Assembly: GCF_016584665.1 (NCBI RefSeq)
Contig: NZ_BBJB01000056.1
Coordinates: 1 to 64,000 of the forward strand
Length of the DNA: 64,000 nucleotides
DNA from: Pseudanabaena sp. lw0831
GTDB taxonomy: Bacteria; Cyanobacteriota; Cyanobacteriia; Pseudanabaenales; Pseudanabaenaceae
Direction of reading: 5' to 3'
Each line of letters opens with the position of its first letter. Position 1 is the stretch's first letter. Made by a program: the position numbers and the translations under genes. Positions 34,871-46,986 of this stretch are shown one piece after another. The notes beneath the pieces were generated by a model. It made no database searches. It was not told where the DNA came from and saw only the letters and a list, made by a program, of their open reading frames with translations.

Positions 34871-35006
34871 AAATTTTGAGTTGACTGTCGTAGTTTAAGT
34901 AATGTGGACGCGCACATGAATTAATTATGCACAGATCTTCTCGTATTGAACCTCTAGATTCAACCGCCAAAATACTTTTATAGCGATATCCACCCTTCTT
35001 TGCTAT

Positions 35007-35059
35007 ATAAAAGCGAGAAAGAGAGGGGCGCTTTGCGCCCCTCTCTTTCTCGCTTTTAT
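35007..35059. repeat. Long perfect hairpin upstream of the subtilase
   Basis: A perfect 25-bp stem TATAAAAGCGAGAAAGAGAG with GGCGC inside and a TTT loop. It sits in the gap between divergent genes, so it is not a terminator for either one. Confidence 0.65.
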
Positions 35060-35145
35060 TATAGTCGCTGCAAAGCTCAGAAGTTTTTGATTATGCTAGT
35101 AAATATGCGGGTGCAAAGTCCTTTAGACAATAAACGGAAATAAAA

Positions 35146-36807
35146 ATGCGTAGGTCAGGTTGGTTTGTCGGTTGGATTTTGTTAGGTATGTCTACTAGCC
35201 CTGCAATTTGGGCATTAGACAAATCAGTCGATCTCCAAGGCATAGATGCACGCACTTTACAAAAAGCACCCTATAACCTTTCTGGGAAAGACGTTTTTAT
35301 CGGACAAGTTGAGCTAAGTCGTCCTAGTCGTTTTGCTGTAGATAAAGTCTCTAATAAACTTTTACAACTCGATCGCATCATTGTTCAACCCTACGAAGTC
35401 TTTTTTCGTGACGGTAAAGCTATCCCGAATCGCAATGTCGATGATCATTCCGCGCAAGTTGCCGCCGTGATCATTAGCCAACATAAAGTCCGTCGCGGGG
35501 TTGCCCCTGAGGCAAAGCTGCTATCTTCAGCTTATTCGCAACGCCGCCAAGATGGACAACCTGAAGCCTGCATCGCCGCTCAGCATGTCGCCCGACAATA
35601 CAACGGTACGGTTCGTGCTATTAATTTCAGCTTTGGTGAACTCCTCAGCGAAGACCCGCGCCCCAATCCAAAACTTGATGGCGATGCTTTACTAACACTA
35701 TGCGTTGATTGGATCGCTGCTACTTATAACACTGTACCGATCGTTGCAGGAAACCAAGGCAAAGGCGGTATTCCCATCCCCACCGATCTGTATAACGGAT
35801 TTACGGTCGGATTTACCCGTGAGGTCGATGGCATTTACCGTCAACTAGATCGCGGCAATTTGATTGATGAGCCATATCTCGATCGCAACAGTAATGGCAA
35901 ATACGATCAAGGTGAAGTATTTAGCGATATCAATAAAGATGGGAAATGGACATCAGGAGTCGAAAGCCCCATTGATGGTAGACGCTCAATGGCAATACTA
36001 GCTCCCGGAAATAACCTTAAACTTCCGACCTTGCAAGGTAAATTCAAAAGTGCTAACGGTTCCAGCTTTGCTACCCCTCACGTTGTCGGGACGATCGCAC
36101 TCTTACATGAATATGCCAATCGTCAAATCGCCATTGGCAACTGGGGCATTGATGCGCGTCGCCATGAATTGATTAAAGCGGTGCTGATTAACTCTGCTGA
36201 TAAGCTCAAAGATCGCGGTGATGGCAAAATCCTCGGTATGTCTAAGACTATTCTGGATGCTTTTGGCAAAACATGGATCGACACCGAAGCCTATCCTAGC
36301 CGTGAGATCCCCCTCAGTCGTAGTCTTGGGGCAGGACAACTCAATGCCAATCGGGCTTTTCAGCAATATAGAGCAGGGCAGCAATCTCCCATTAATGGAT
36401 CAACAAATATCTCAGCGATCGGCTGGGATACAAATATTGTCGAAGTTGATAAATATCAAGAATATGTTTTTAGCGATCCCTTAGTTGCTGATAGTTTTAT
36501 TTCGGTAACGTTAACTTGGGATCGTCAAGTTAAGCTCAACGACAAAAATGGTAATGGACTATTTGATATTGGCGAAGGGTTTAGCGATGAAGGTTTTAAT
36601 AAAGTTGAGTTGTATTTGATGCGATCGCAAGATACTGATATTTCTCAAAATATCTGGTCATCAGTCAGTCAAATTGACAACTTACAGCATATTTTCATAA
36701 AAATTCCCATAACAGGCAAATACAAACTTAGAGTTGTATTTAAGTCTCCCCAAACAAATATAGTCAGCCAGCGTTATGGCTTAGCTTGGTGGGCAAAAAA
36801 TTCATAA
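35146..36807 (+). CDS. Exported S8 subtilisin-like protein with an altered catalytic Asp
   Basis: A 553-residue protein with an N-terminal signal sequence (WFVGWILLGMSTSPAIWA). The S8 histidine block is DDHSAQVAAVI (His101) and the serine block GSSFATPHVVGTIALLHE (Ser307). The oxyanion asparagine lies in VPIVAGNQGKG. The first block, normally VAVIDTG or VGVIDSG, reads FIGQVELSRP, placing Glu56 where the catalytic Asp should be. Calcium-loop-like segments occur at DRNSNGKYDQGE, DINKDGKW and DKNGNGLFDIGE. The C-terminal 130 residues look like a beta-sandwich P-domain or pre-peptidase-like domain. Proteolysis may be weak or lost; otherwise it acts in the periplasm or outside. Confidence 0.85.
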   Translation: MRRSGWFVGWILLGMSTSPAIWALDKSVDLQGIDARTLQKAPYNLSGKDVFIGQVELSRPSRFAVDKVSNKLLQLDRIIVQPYEVFFRDGKAIPNRNVDDHSAQVAAVIISQHKVRRGVAPEAKLLSSAYSQRRQDGQPEACIAAQHVARQYNGTVRAINFSFGELLSEDPRPNPKLDGDALLTLCVDWIAATYNTVPIVAGNQGKGGIPIPTDLYNGFTVGFTREVDGIYRQLDRGNLIDEPYLDRNSNGKYDQGEVFSDINKDGKWTSGVESPIDGRRSMAILAPGNNLKLPTLQGKFKSANGSSFATPHVVGTIALLHEYANRQIAIGNWGIDARRHELIKAVLINSADKLKDRGDGKILGMSKTILDAFGKTWIDTEAYPSREIPLSRSLGAGQLNANRAFQQYRAGQQSPINGSTNISAIGWDTNIVEVDKYQEYVFSDPLVADSFISVTLTWDRQVKLNDKNGNGLFDIGEGFSDEGFNKVELYLMRSQDTDISQNIWSSVSQIDNLQHIFIKIPITGKYKLRVVFKSPQTNIVSQRYGLAWWAKNS

Positions 36808-36846
36808 AAAAGTAAAAGCCTCGCGCAGCGAGGCTTTTACTTTTTT
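36806..36846 (+). terminator. Intrinsic terminator after the subtilase gene
   Basis: A stem AAAAAAGTAAAAGCCTCGC with its partner, GCA loop, ending in a T-run. It begins within the stop region of the subtilase gene. Confidence 0.75.
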
Positions 36847-36862
36847 GCTGTAAATTAAGCGA

Positions 36863-36979
36863 GCTTATACTAATTGCCGAAAGTTTGGCGACACTTTCGG
36901 CAATTAAAAAACAAACCTAGTGAGGGTTTTGATAGCTCAAAATGGCGTAGCCATTTTGAGCTTTGGTTTTGATGTTATT
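36863..36979 (-). repeat. Two-hairpin intergenic element, copy B (inverted)
   Basis: Read on the minus strand: AAATAACATCAAAAC, hairpin GCTCAAAATGG/CCATTTTGAGC, linker AAAACCCTCACTAGGTTTG, then hairpin AATTGCCGAAAGTGT..CTTTCGGCAATT. It starts at the TAA stop of the 36975 gene, as copy C starts at the cupin-gene stop. Confidence 0.75.
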
Positions 36980-37619
36980 TAGGAGCCGCAGCATTAGGAC
37001 GCACAAACTGTGCGTCCACAAAACCTAGCTCAAACAATTGCTGATAAGCTTGTGAACCCAAATCGCGAGTTGGCGCTTGGCTACGAATCAACTGAATTAA
37101 CAAAGGTACAGCTAATTCAGGCTGATTTTTGGCACGATAGACTACAGCAAGCTGATAGGTTGCCTCATCACGCAACTGAGCTGTTTGTAAAGCCTTGCGG
37201 CGATGACTATCAGAAATGCGATTATCAATTCCTGAAAAGCTTGTCGTTAACTCTTGATAAAAATTTGATAGCTGGTTAAACACTTGGCGCGCATCTTGCA
37301 ACTTAGTGACAGCTTGATCGTAATTTTGCTGACTAATTGCGGTCATCGACTCCGACATCAATCGCTGTCCACCCGAAATACTAAACACACTACTCTCAAG
37401 AGAATTGGGCTTAGTAGGCTCTAAAGGCTGAGCTTGGGGAGAAGCGACGGGCTGTGACTGGGCTAGAAGTTGCTGCGCTGAAGCAGCATTTGGCGCGATC
37501 GCCCCTAGAGACAGCCAAGCAGCAGAGACAAGAGAAACAACTGCGGCTGGCAAAGCAGACTGAAACGGAAGAGGATTAGCGAAAGATGTGGACATAGGTT
37601 GCAAATTCTGGATGCTCAC
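36975..37619 (-). CDS. Exported helical-repeat protein of unknown function
   Basis: A 214-residue protein; start GTG 37619 or ATG 37595. It has a long hydrophobic signal segment (LPAAVVSLVSAAWLSLGAIAPNAASA) with an AxA cleavage site, so it is periplasmic. A Gln/Pro-rich spacer follows, then helical pairs (MTAISQQNYDQAVTKLQDARQVF, YQLAVVYRAKNQPELAVPLLIQLIRS) that resemble tetratricopeptide repeats. No enzymatic motif is present. The stop codon coincides with the start of repeat copy B. Confidence 0.65.
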   Translation of the reverse strand: MSIQNLQPMSTSFANPLPFQSALPAAVVSLVSAAWLSLGAIAPNAASAQQLLAQSQPVASPQAQPLEPTKPNSLESSVFSISGGQRLMSESMTAISQQNYDQAVTKLQDARQVFNQLSNFYQELTTSFSGIDNRISDSHRRKALQTAQLRDEATYQLAVVYRAKNQPELAVPLLIQLIRSQAPTRDLGSQAYQQLFELGFVDAQFVRPNAAAPK

Positions 37620-37981
37620 AGAAAGTAATGAATTTTAGGTGGAAACTTGGTTGAATAATTTAAAAAATAAATTTAAAAGCAAATTTAATTTTTTAAATTA
37701 ATTTCTTAAACATTCGTCTAAAACTTTTTGCTATGGTAACACCCCAACATAGACTAAATACCTATTATAAAGTATCCGCCAAAAAGTATAGGCAATGGTT
37801 TTGTGCCGTCGCATAGTTATTTGTTGAAGTGTTGTAAAGCAAATGTGACATCTTGCGTGATATTCTTAGTAACGTTGTAGGCAGCTACATCCAAGTCTTT
37901 GGACACCCAATTTCGTTTGAGTAATATCTCAAATAACAGTTCTTCACTCAAATAATCAGCAATTTTCGCTAAAAGCCAACA
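37620..37981 (+). other. A+T-rich region upstream of the atp operon
   Basis: 362 bp without a supportable ORF. It begins with a very A+T-rich stretch (37655-37710) and must contain the atp operon promoter and a long leader. TATTATAAAG at about 37760 is a possible -10, but no matching -35 was found. I see no long hairpin here, unlike most other gaps. Confidence 0.45.
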
Positions 37982-38416
37982 GTGAAGATTATTCCCGCAA
38001 AAAACAGTACAGCTTCGCAGGCGATTGTAGACAGCTCGTCTCCATCAGAATCTGATGGAATGGATGAATACAACCGTCTTAAATTCAAGCTGCTAATGCT
38101 AACCATCATCTCTGGACTAGCTATTGGTCTAGTTGTGTTGTGCGTGTATGGATGGAACATTGCACTCAGCTATTTTGTCGGTGCAGTGGTCGGTGCTATC
38201 TATCTTAGGATGCTTTCCAAAGGAGTAGATCGTTTGGGCAAACAGTCCAAGCGGCTCGGTTATGCTCGCTTTGGCGTATTTGTAGTTCTAATAGCGATCG
38301 CCGCCAAGTCAGAACAATTGCAGGTTTTGCCAGCATTTTTTGGCTTTATGACCTACAAACTTGCTGTTTTAGCGATTCTTGCTCAAGATTTGACAGGTGT
38401 GTCTCATTCTCGCTGA
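37982..38416 (+). CDS. atpI: ATP synthase assembly subunit I
   Basis: 144 residues from GTG 37982. An ATG at 38060 would give 118 residues, closer to the usual cyanobacterial length, and neither start has a good ribosome site. The protein has four hydrophobic segments (LLMLTIISGLAIGLVVLCVYGW, ALSYFVGAVVGAIYLRML, FGVFVVLIAIAA, FFGFMTYKLAVLAILA). It is the non-structural first cistron of the operon and helps assemble the c-ring in other bacteria. It is 32 bp ahead of atpB. Confidence 0.85.
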   Translation: MKIIPAKNSTASQAIVDSSSPSESDGMDEYNRLKFKLLMLTIISGLAIGLVVLCVYGWNIALSYFVGAVVGAIYLRMLSKGVDRLGKQSKRLGYARFGVFVVLIAIAAKSEQLQVLPAFFGFMTYKLAVLAILAQDLTGVSHSR

Positions 38417-38448
38417 TTTGACCTCTTACAGGTTGTAACATATCGAAC

Positions 38449-39210
38449 ATGATCGATCCAGTAATTTTTAGCCATCAAAACAGTTTTGCCGCACTAGAAG
38501 TGGGTAAACACTTTTATTGGCAGTTCGGTAACCTAGCGGTACATGGTCAAGTATTAATCGTTAGCTGGATTGTAATGGGCGTAGTACTTGTTGCTGCAAT
38601 CATCGGATCTAGCACTGCCAAAGCTGACCAACATGTTCCCGCAGGTTTTCAAAATTTCATGGAATATGCTCTGGAATACGTTCAGAGCATTGCCAAAGAC
38701 CAAATTGGCGAGAAGCATTATAGAGAATGGGTACCATTTGTTGGTAGTCTATTCTTGTTTATCTTCGTATCAAATTGGGCTGGAGCACTAGTTCCTTGGA
38801 AACTAATTAAACTACCTGAAGGCGAACTTGGTGCACCTACTGGTGACATTAATACCACTGTCGCTTTGGCTTTGTTAGTCTCTCTAGCCTATTTCTATGG
38901 GGGATTGAAGAAGCGTGGACTGGAATTTTTTACCAGATACGTTCAAGCTTCACCGTTTCTCCTTCCTTTATGGGTTCTAGAAGACTTTACGAAACCACTC
39001 TCCCTGAGCTTCCGTCTTTTCGGAAACATTCTCGCGGATGAGCTAGTAGTTGGTGTTATGGTTCTCCTAGTGCCTTTGTTTGTTCCTTTGCCATTAATGG
39101 TTTTGGGACTATTTACCAGCGCAATCCAAGCCCTGATTTTCTCAACACTTGCCGCGTCTTACATTGGTGAAGCAATGGAAGGTCATGGAGATGAAAGTCA
39201 CGAGCATTAG
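38449..39210 (+). CDS. atpB: ATP synthase subunit a
   Basis: A 253-residue integral membrane stator subunit of the thylakoid Fo sector, forming the proton half-channels. It has the conserved helices, including [25 protein letters not shown] with the essential Arg facing the c-ring and the C-terminal [27 protein letters not shown]. Length and sequence are normal for cyanobacteria and chloroplasts. Confidence 0.97.
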   Translation: MIDPVIFSHQNSFAALEVGKHFYWQFGNLAVHGQVLIVSWIVMGVVLVAAIIGSSTAKADQHVPAGFQNFMEYALEYVQSIAKDQIGEKHYREWVPFVGSLFLFIFVSNWAGALVPWKLIKLPEGELGAPTGDINTTVALALLVSLAYFYGGLKKRGLEFFTRYVQASPFLLPLWVLEDFTKPLSLSFRLFGNILADELVVGVMVLLVPLFVPLPLMVLGLFTSAIQALIFSTLAASYIGEAMEGHGDESHEH

Positions 39211-39318
39211 ATGGCATTTGACTTTTCATTTCTATAATTTCACAATTGCATTTTTATATTGTATTTCGCTCTTGTATTCTGTAAATCCTTCTCTCCAGCA
39301 AATTAACTAAAAAAGTAA

Positions 39319-39573
<255 letters not shown>

Positions 39574-39585
39574 GAGTTAATTAAA

Positions 39586-39617
39586 AAGAAGCTATGAGTG
39601 TTTGCTCTTAGCTTCTT
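39586..39617 (+). promoter_or_regulatory. Intercistronic stem-loop between atpE and atpG
   Basis: A perfect 9-bp stem AAGAAGCTA/TAGCTTCTT with a further GAG/CTC pair inside. It may stabilise atpE mRNA or attenuate downstream genes, matching the excess of c over other subunits. It overlaps the alternative upstream start of atpG, favouring ATG 39655. Confidence 0.45.
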
Positions 39618-39654
39618 CGTGACTCTAGCAACTGAATTTTTTGGCAAAATAACT

Positions 39655-40152
39655 ATGATACTTTTAAACCTTGTCTCAACTGTTCTGCTTGCTGCGGAAG
39701 CTGTCGAGCAGAAGGGTGGATTATTTGATGTTAATGCCACTCTCCCCATTATGGCGGTGCAATTCATTGTTTTTGTGGCACTTCTCAACGTTATTTTCTT
39801 CAAGCCTCTAAGTAAAGCGATCGATGATCGTGACGATTATGTTAGAGAGCAGATTATTGGAGCGAAGGAACGTCTAGAGAAAGCTGAGTTAGTTGTAAAG
39901 CAATATGAGCAAGAGCTTGCTACTGCTCGTAAAGCCACTCAAAACGTTTTAGCTACCGCTCAAGCGGGCGCAAATAAGATTCGTAACGAACGTATTGATG
40001 CAGCTATGGCAGAAGCAAAAGCAAAAGTTGCAACTGCTAAGGCTGAAATCGAAAAACAAAAGCAAGATGCCACAGCATCTTTGGATACAGAAGTGGAGTC
40101 ACTCAGTCGCCAAGTTCTAGAAAAGCTTTTGGGTAACTTAGTAAGATCCTAG
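39655..40152 (+). CDS. atpG: ATP synthase subunit b'
   Basis: 165 residues from ATG 39655 (a GTG at 39598 lies inside the stem-loop). An N-terminal membrane helix (AVQFIVFVALLNVIFFKPLSKAI) precedes a long charged coiled coil rich in Ala, Lys and Glu. The b' subunit pairs with b as a heterodimeric peripheral stalk, an arrangement restricted to photosynthetic bacteria and chloroplasts. Confidence 0.93.
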   Translation: MILLNLVSTVLLAAEAVEQKGGLFDVNATLPIMAVQFIVFVALLNVIFFKPLSKAIDDRDDYVREQIIGAKERLEKAELVVKQYEQELATARKATQNVLATAQAGANKIRNERIDAAMAEAKAKVATAKAEIEKQKQDATASLDTEVESLSRQVLEKLLGNLVRS

Positions 40153-40217
40153 TCTTCATAATCCTAGATAGCTTCTGTCTGGCTTCTGGCTGATATTGAG
40201 TAATAGAAATAACGTTT

Positions 40218-40751
40218 ATGATTAGCAATTTCGTTTTACTTGCTAGCGAAGCAGGCGAGTCTTCAGGAATTGGGTTTAATACCGATATTCTTGAAACTAA
40301 TGTAATTAACTTAGTAATTGTCGTAGCTTTTCTGGTATATGCAGGTCGCGGGTTTCTTGGCAAAATCCTCTCAACTCGCTTGGAGTCGATCCAGTCAGCG
40401 ATTAGTGATGCAGAGAAACGTCAAAAAGAAGCAACAGATAAGCTAGTAGTGCAGCAAGGAAAATTGGCTCAGGCAAAAACTGAAGCCGAGAACTTGCGTA
40501 AACAAGCTGAAAATGACGCCAAGAACGCGGCTGATTTAATTTTGGCAACGGTAGATGCAGATATCGCTCGTTTGCGTGAATCTGCGGATCAAGAGATTGC
40601 AACGGAACAGGAACGAGTAATCGTGCAATTGCGTCAGCAAGTTGCCGATAAAGCTCTTGCTAGTGTGCAGTCATACTTTGATCGCGGTTTGAGTGAATCT
40701 ACTCAAATTGAACTAATCGACCGTAGCATTGCCCTTTTGAGTTCTGACTAG
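40218..40751 (+). CDS. atpF: ATP synthase subunit b
   Basis: 177 residues. The N-terminal membrane helix is NVINLVIVVAFLVYAGRGFLGKIL, followed by a long coiled coil (ISDAEKRQKEATDKLVVQQGKLAQAKTEAE). Eight bases separate it from atpH. It is the partner of b' in the stator stalk. Confidence 0.95.
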   Translation: MISNFVLLASEAGESSGIGFNTDILETNVINLVIVVAFLVYAGRGFLGKILSTRLESIQSAISDAEKRQKEATDKLVVQQGKLAQAKTEAENLRKQAENDAKNAADLILATVDADIARLRESADQEIATEQERVIVQLRQQVADKALASVQSYFDRGLSESTQIELIDRSIALLSSD

Positions 40752-40759
40752 GAGAAAAC

Positions 40760-41317
40760 ATGAAATCTAGTTCTGTTAGTCAAGCAGTCGTTGCTCCCTA
40801 TGCTGAGGCTTTGATGTCCTTAGCCCAAGAGCAAAATCATTTAGATGCGATCGCCAAAGATGTACGTTTAATTAGCGAAACTCTTGCTGATTCAGTTGAA
40901 TTAACTCAACTTTTCGCAAGTCCTCTAGTTGGTGCAAATGTCAAAAAAGGTGTAATTGAAAGTGCATTTGGTTCTTCGGTTAACGTTTTGACCAAAAGCT
41001 TTCTACTTCTATTAGTGGATCGCAAACGCATTGCCTTCTTGAGCGAAATCATCAGCCAGTTTCAAGCTTTATTGCGTGTTATTGATGGCGTAGCTCTTGC
41101 AGAAATCACATCTGCTCTGAAATTGAGCAGATCTCAAGAGGATAGCCTTCGCGATCGCGTCAAAGCGATGACTAAATCTAAGAGCGTCCAGCTTGACATA
41201 ACCATCAATCCTGATTTGATCGGTGGCGTAATCATCAAAGTTGGCTCTCAGGTAGTAGATGCCAGTATTCGCGGGCAGCTACGTCGTCTTAAGACAAGCC
41301 TAACCGCAGGCGTTTAG
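40760..41317 (+). CDS. atpH: ATP synthase subunit delta
   Basis: 185 residues. VVAPYAEALMSLAQEQNHLDAIAKDV opens the six-helix N-domain that binds alpha. The C-terminal part ends in NPDLIGGVIIKVGSQVVDASIRGQLRRLK, the family's most conserved stretch. It links the peripheral stalk to F1. Start ATG with GGAG just upstream. Confidence 0.95.
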   Translation: MKSSSVSQAVVAPYAEALMSLAQEQNHLDAIAKDVRLISETLADSVELTQLFASPLVGANVKKGVIESAFGSSVNVLTKSFLLLLVDRKRIAFLSEIISQFQALLRVIDGVALAEITSALKLSRSQEDSLRDRVKAMTKSKSVQLDITINPDLIGGVIIKVGSQVVDASIRGQLRRLKTSLTAGV

Positions 41318-41435
41318 AAGGTAAGAGTAATTACGAATTACGAATTACGATCCAATCATCAAAAAGCTAATAGCTAAATGCTAATAGCCAAATCCCACAA
41401 ACATTAAAAACAAATCGATCGCTGATAATTGGTAA

Positions 41436-42962
<1,527 letters not shown>

Positions 42963-42963
42963 T

Positions 42964-43025
42964 TTCATAAAACTAGCAATAAAAAAGAGGGCATATGCCC
43001 TCTTTTTTATTGCTAGTTTTATGAA
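42964..43025. terminator. 62-bp perfect palindrome after atpA
   Basis: TTCATAAAACTAGCAATAAA followed by AAAGAGGGCA/TGCCCTCTTT and the full mirrored arm, with a T-run in the descending arm. It starts 1 bp after the atpA stop and ends the atp transcript. Confidence 0.8.
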
Positions 43026-43067
43026 TTAGAAATTTAGGATTGCTATCTATAATATAGGAATTAAGAA

Positions 43068-44513
43068 GTGAAGCATAAAATTATTGCCATTGTTGTAATC
43101 AGTTCTATTATTCTGTTTTTATCTAGTAGTTTAAGACATATATTTTTTCATTCAACTGCCAATGATTTAGGGATTTTCGATCAGTCAGTTTATTTGATCA
43201 GTCAAGGGGAAAAGCCTATTTCTTCACTTCTTGGATTCCATATCTTAGCTGATCATGCTGCATTTATTTGGTATCCAATAAGTCTTTTTTATAGGATTTA
43301 TCCAAGTGTATATTGGCTTTTTGCAATTCAATCTATTGCATTATCTTTAGGAGCATATTTTGTTTATCAACTTTCATTACAACAAGGATTAAAAGAAAAA
43401 CAGTCTCTAGCAATAGCAATAATTTATTTACTTTACCCAACTATAATTAGTGCTAATCTTTTCGACTTTCACCCCGATACAATAGCTCTACCCAGCTGTT
43501 TTTGGTTGGTTCTTATAGCGCGCCAAGCAAATCAAAGTAATTATAAGACTTCATTAATTAAGTTTTTTACGGCAATTTTAATTATTGTTAGTTGTAAAGC
43601 TGTTTTAAGTCTGACAGTATTAATGACGGGAATATGGCTTGTATTTTTTGAAAAAAAAAGAATCTATGGCTTAATTGCTATAATACTAGGTTTAAGTTGG
43701 TTTATTATTTCAACTCAATTTATAATTCCATATTTCGGGTCAAATGCTGCGTCAATTAGCCGTCATCTAACTCATTACAGTTATATTGGCAACTCATTTA
43801 TTGAAATTGTAACTAATACTTTCTTTAAGCCACAAATTTTAATTAATCATGTTATTTCTTTCTCAATTTTATTTTACTTACTAAGTTTAATCCTTCCTGT
43901 TATTTGGGGATTATCTCTCAAATATTTGAATCCAATAATATGTGGATCACCTCAATTATTAATGTGCATCTTGTCATCTAATAAAAGTTTCTATACAGTT
44001 GGATATCAATACACATTGCCTATAGTAACATTTTTATTTTTGGCTGTAATTTCTAATATTAAAACTCAAAGCTATTGCTTAAAAAACAAAAATATAATTT
44101 TAATTTTAGTGGTTTTAGGATTTCTCATCTCGTTTAATCCTCATATTGATATAGGTAGTAATATAGGTCGAGACTTTTCATCTTTGACATACAGTTTACA
44201 AGCGAGTGATAAGGCAGTCAAAATTATTAATGAATTGGATAACTTACGAAAAGATGGATATAAAGGTAGTGTGTTAACTACTGCAAAGATAATTCCACAT
44301 TTATCTCATAGATTTATTATTAAGCTGGCAGATGAGAATATATCCAAAGATGAAATTGGAACATTTGATTACGTTTTACTCAATACTCATTATCCAATTT
44401 TGACAAGTAGCAGAGAATTTGCAAAAAGCTTATCTGAGGAATTAAAAATTGATATCAGATATCAGATGTTTTTCCATGAGAATGGCATTTTATTATTTGT
44501 TAAAGAGATATAG
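43068..44513 (+). CDS. DUF2079 multi-pass membrane protein
   Basis: A 481-residue protein starting at GTG 43068 with AAGAAG upstream. It has about ten hydrophobic segments, the first at residues 4-24. DUF2079 landmarks are visible: NDLGIFDQSVYLIS, LADHAAFIWYPISLFY, YLLYPTIISANLFDFHPDTIALP and an internal SCKAVLSLTV. The family resembles GT-C glycosyltransferases, and a lipid-linked sugar transferase role is inferred. The gene is A+T-rich with no HIP1 octamer, unlike the atp genes before it, and lies exactly where atpC would be expected. Confidence 0.85.
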   Translation: MKHKIIAIVVISSIILFLSSSLRHIFFHSTANDLGIFDQSVYLISQGEKPISSLLGFHILADHAAFIWYPISLFYRIYPSVYWLFAIQSIALSLGAYFVYQLSLQQGLKEKQSLAIAIIYLLYPTIISANLFDFHPDTIALPSCFWLVLIARQANQSNYKTSLIKFFTAILIIVSCKAVLSLTVLMTGIWLVFFEKKRIYGLIAIILGLSWFIISTQFIIPYFGSNAASISRHLTHYSYIGNSFIEIVTNTFFKPQILINHVISFSILFYLLSLILPVIWGLSLKYLNPIICGSPQLLMCILSSNKSFYTVGYQYTLPIVTFLFLAVISNIKTQSYCLKNKNIILILVVLGFLISFNPHIDIGSNIGRDFSSLTYSLQASDKAVKIINELDNLRKDGYKGSVLTTAKIIPHLSHRFIIKLADENISKDEIGTFDYVLLNTHYPILTSSREFAKSLSEELKIDIRYQMFFHENGILLFVKEI

Positions 44514-44677
44514 ATCTATTATTTGGTGAGGCGATAGCATCGCTCTAATTTTTGATGAATAGGCGATCACTATTTGGAGATTTGAATGATGGGCGATCGT
44601 ATTTGCTCAAGTTAGCTATTGGTTGCTGATACGACCATAGATATAGAAGTCTTTTTAATAACGCATATTGCTCTCCC

Positions 44678-45840
44678 TTAGGACAAAATTTCTTGCAGAT
44701 TCACAACAACCCAATCTTGGTCTTTCTCTGTCAATCCATAATATAAAGGGATACTAATTGCACTTTTATAATACATTTCTGATTTCGGGAAATCACCTTG
44801 ACGAAAACCTAGATTTTGATAATAGGGATGGGTATGTACGGGAATATAATGCAGATTTACCCCAATTCCTACTTGGCGAAGATGCTCGAATACCTGACGA
44901 TGAGTTTTGCTGATTTTGTCAAGATTTAAACGAATTACATACAGATGCCAACTAGATTCGGTATCAAAATGCTGGTATGGCAAAGTAAGCGGTAAATCTT
45001 GCAATAAATGATTATAACGTTGGGCTAAAAATCGCCGCCTAGTTATAAATTTATCCAATCTTTGGATCTGACTTGCCCCCAATGCTGCTTGAATATCGGT
45101 CATGCGGTAATTAAAACCTAGCTCTAATTGCTGGTAATACCAACCACCATGAACTTCACCTTGCATTAAATCTGGATTGCGCGTAATGCCATGCGATCGC
45201 AAACGGAGCAATTTTTCATACAAATCTTTGCGATTAGTTAACACCATTCCGCCTTCTCCAGTAGTGATAATCTTGACTGGATGAAAGCTAAACACAGCTA
45301 AGTCAGAAAACTCACAACTGCCGATCGCTTTGTTCTGATATTTACCACCGATCGCATGGGAAGCATCTTCTATTACCTTAAAGCCATACTGTTGAGATAG
45401 AATCGAAATTTTCTTCATATCGCAGGATTGACCTGCAAAATGTACGGGTACTAAAACTTTGGGTAAACATCCTAACTGAGCCACTTTAGCTAACTTTTGC
45501 TCTAATAGATCGATACTCAGGTTATAGGTATCTAGATCAATGTCCACAAAATCAACTTTAGCGCCGCAATACAATCCACAATTTGCCGAAGCGACAAAGG
45601 TATTTGGTGAAGTCCAGAGATAATCCTGCTCACCTAAGTCAATTGCTAAACAAGCAATATGCAAGGCAGCCGTAGCACTAGAAACAGCGATCGCATACTT
45701 AACATCGCAGTAATCAGCTACAGCTTGCTCAAAGCGATTAACTGCCGAACCTTGAATTAGCCAGTCTGACTGCAAAACTTCAATCACACTTTGAATGTCG
45801 GCTGCATTAATGTCTTGTCGTCCGTAGGGAATATAAGCTG

Positions 45841-45844
<4 letters not shown>
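44678..45844 (-). CDS. pseC: UDP-4-amino-4,6-dideoxy-N-acetyl-beta-L-altrosamine transaminase
   Basis: A 388-residue PLP-dependent aminotransferase of the DegT/DnrJ/EryC1/StrS family, the second step of pseudaminic acid synthesis. It opens IPYGRQDINAADIQSVIEVL and has AVSSATAALHIACLAI, the PLP region VIEDASHAIG and the Schiff-base lysine in FSFHPVKIITTGEGGMV. The C-terminal half carries GFNYRMTDIQAALGASQ. The adjacent damaged pseB overlapped it by four bases (ATGA). The PseC assignment rests on this pairing and on sequence resemblance. Later pathway genes are not in this window. Confidence 0.88.
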
Positions 45845-46906
<1,062 letters not shown>

Positions 46907-46986
46907 TTATTAAAACTCTAACCCATACGCTCAAGCGTTAAGATATTGATTGGTTCGTAGATGCGGTTTCGGGGTATCCCAAATCA

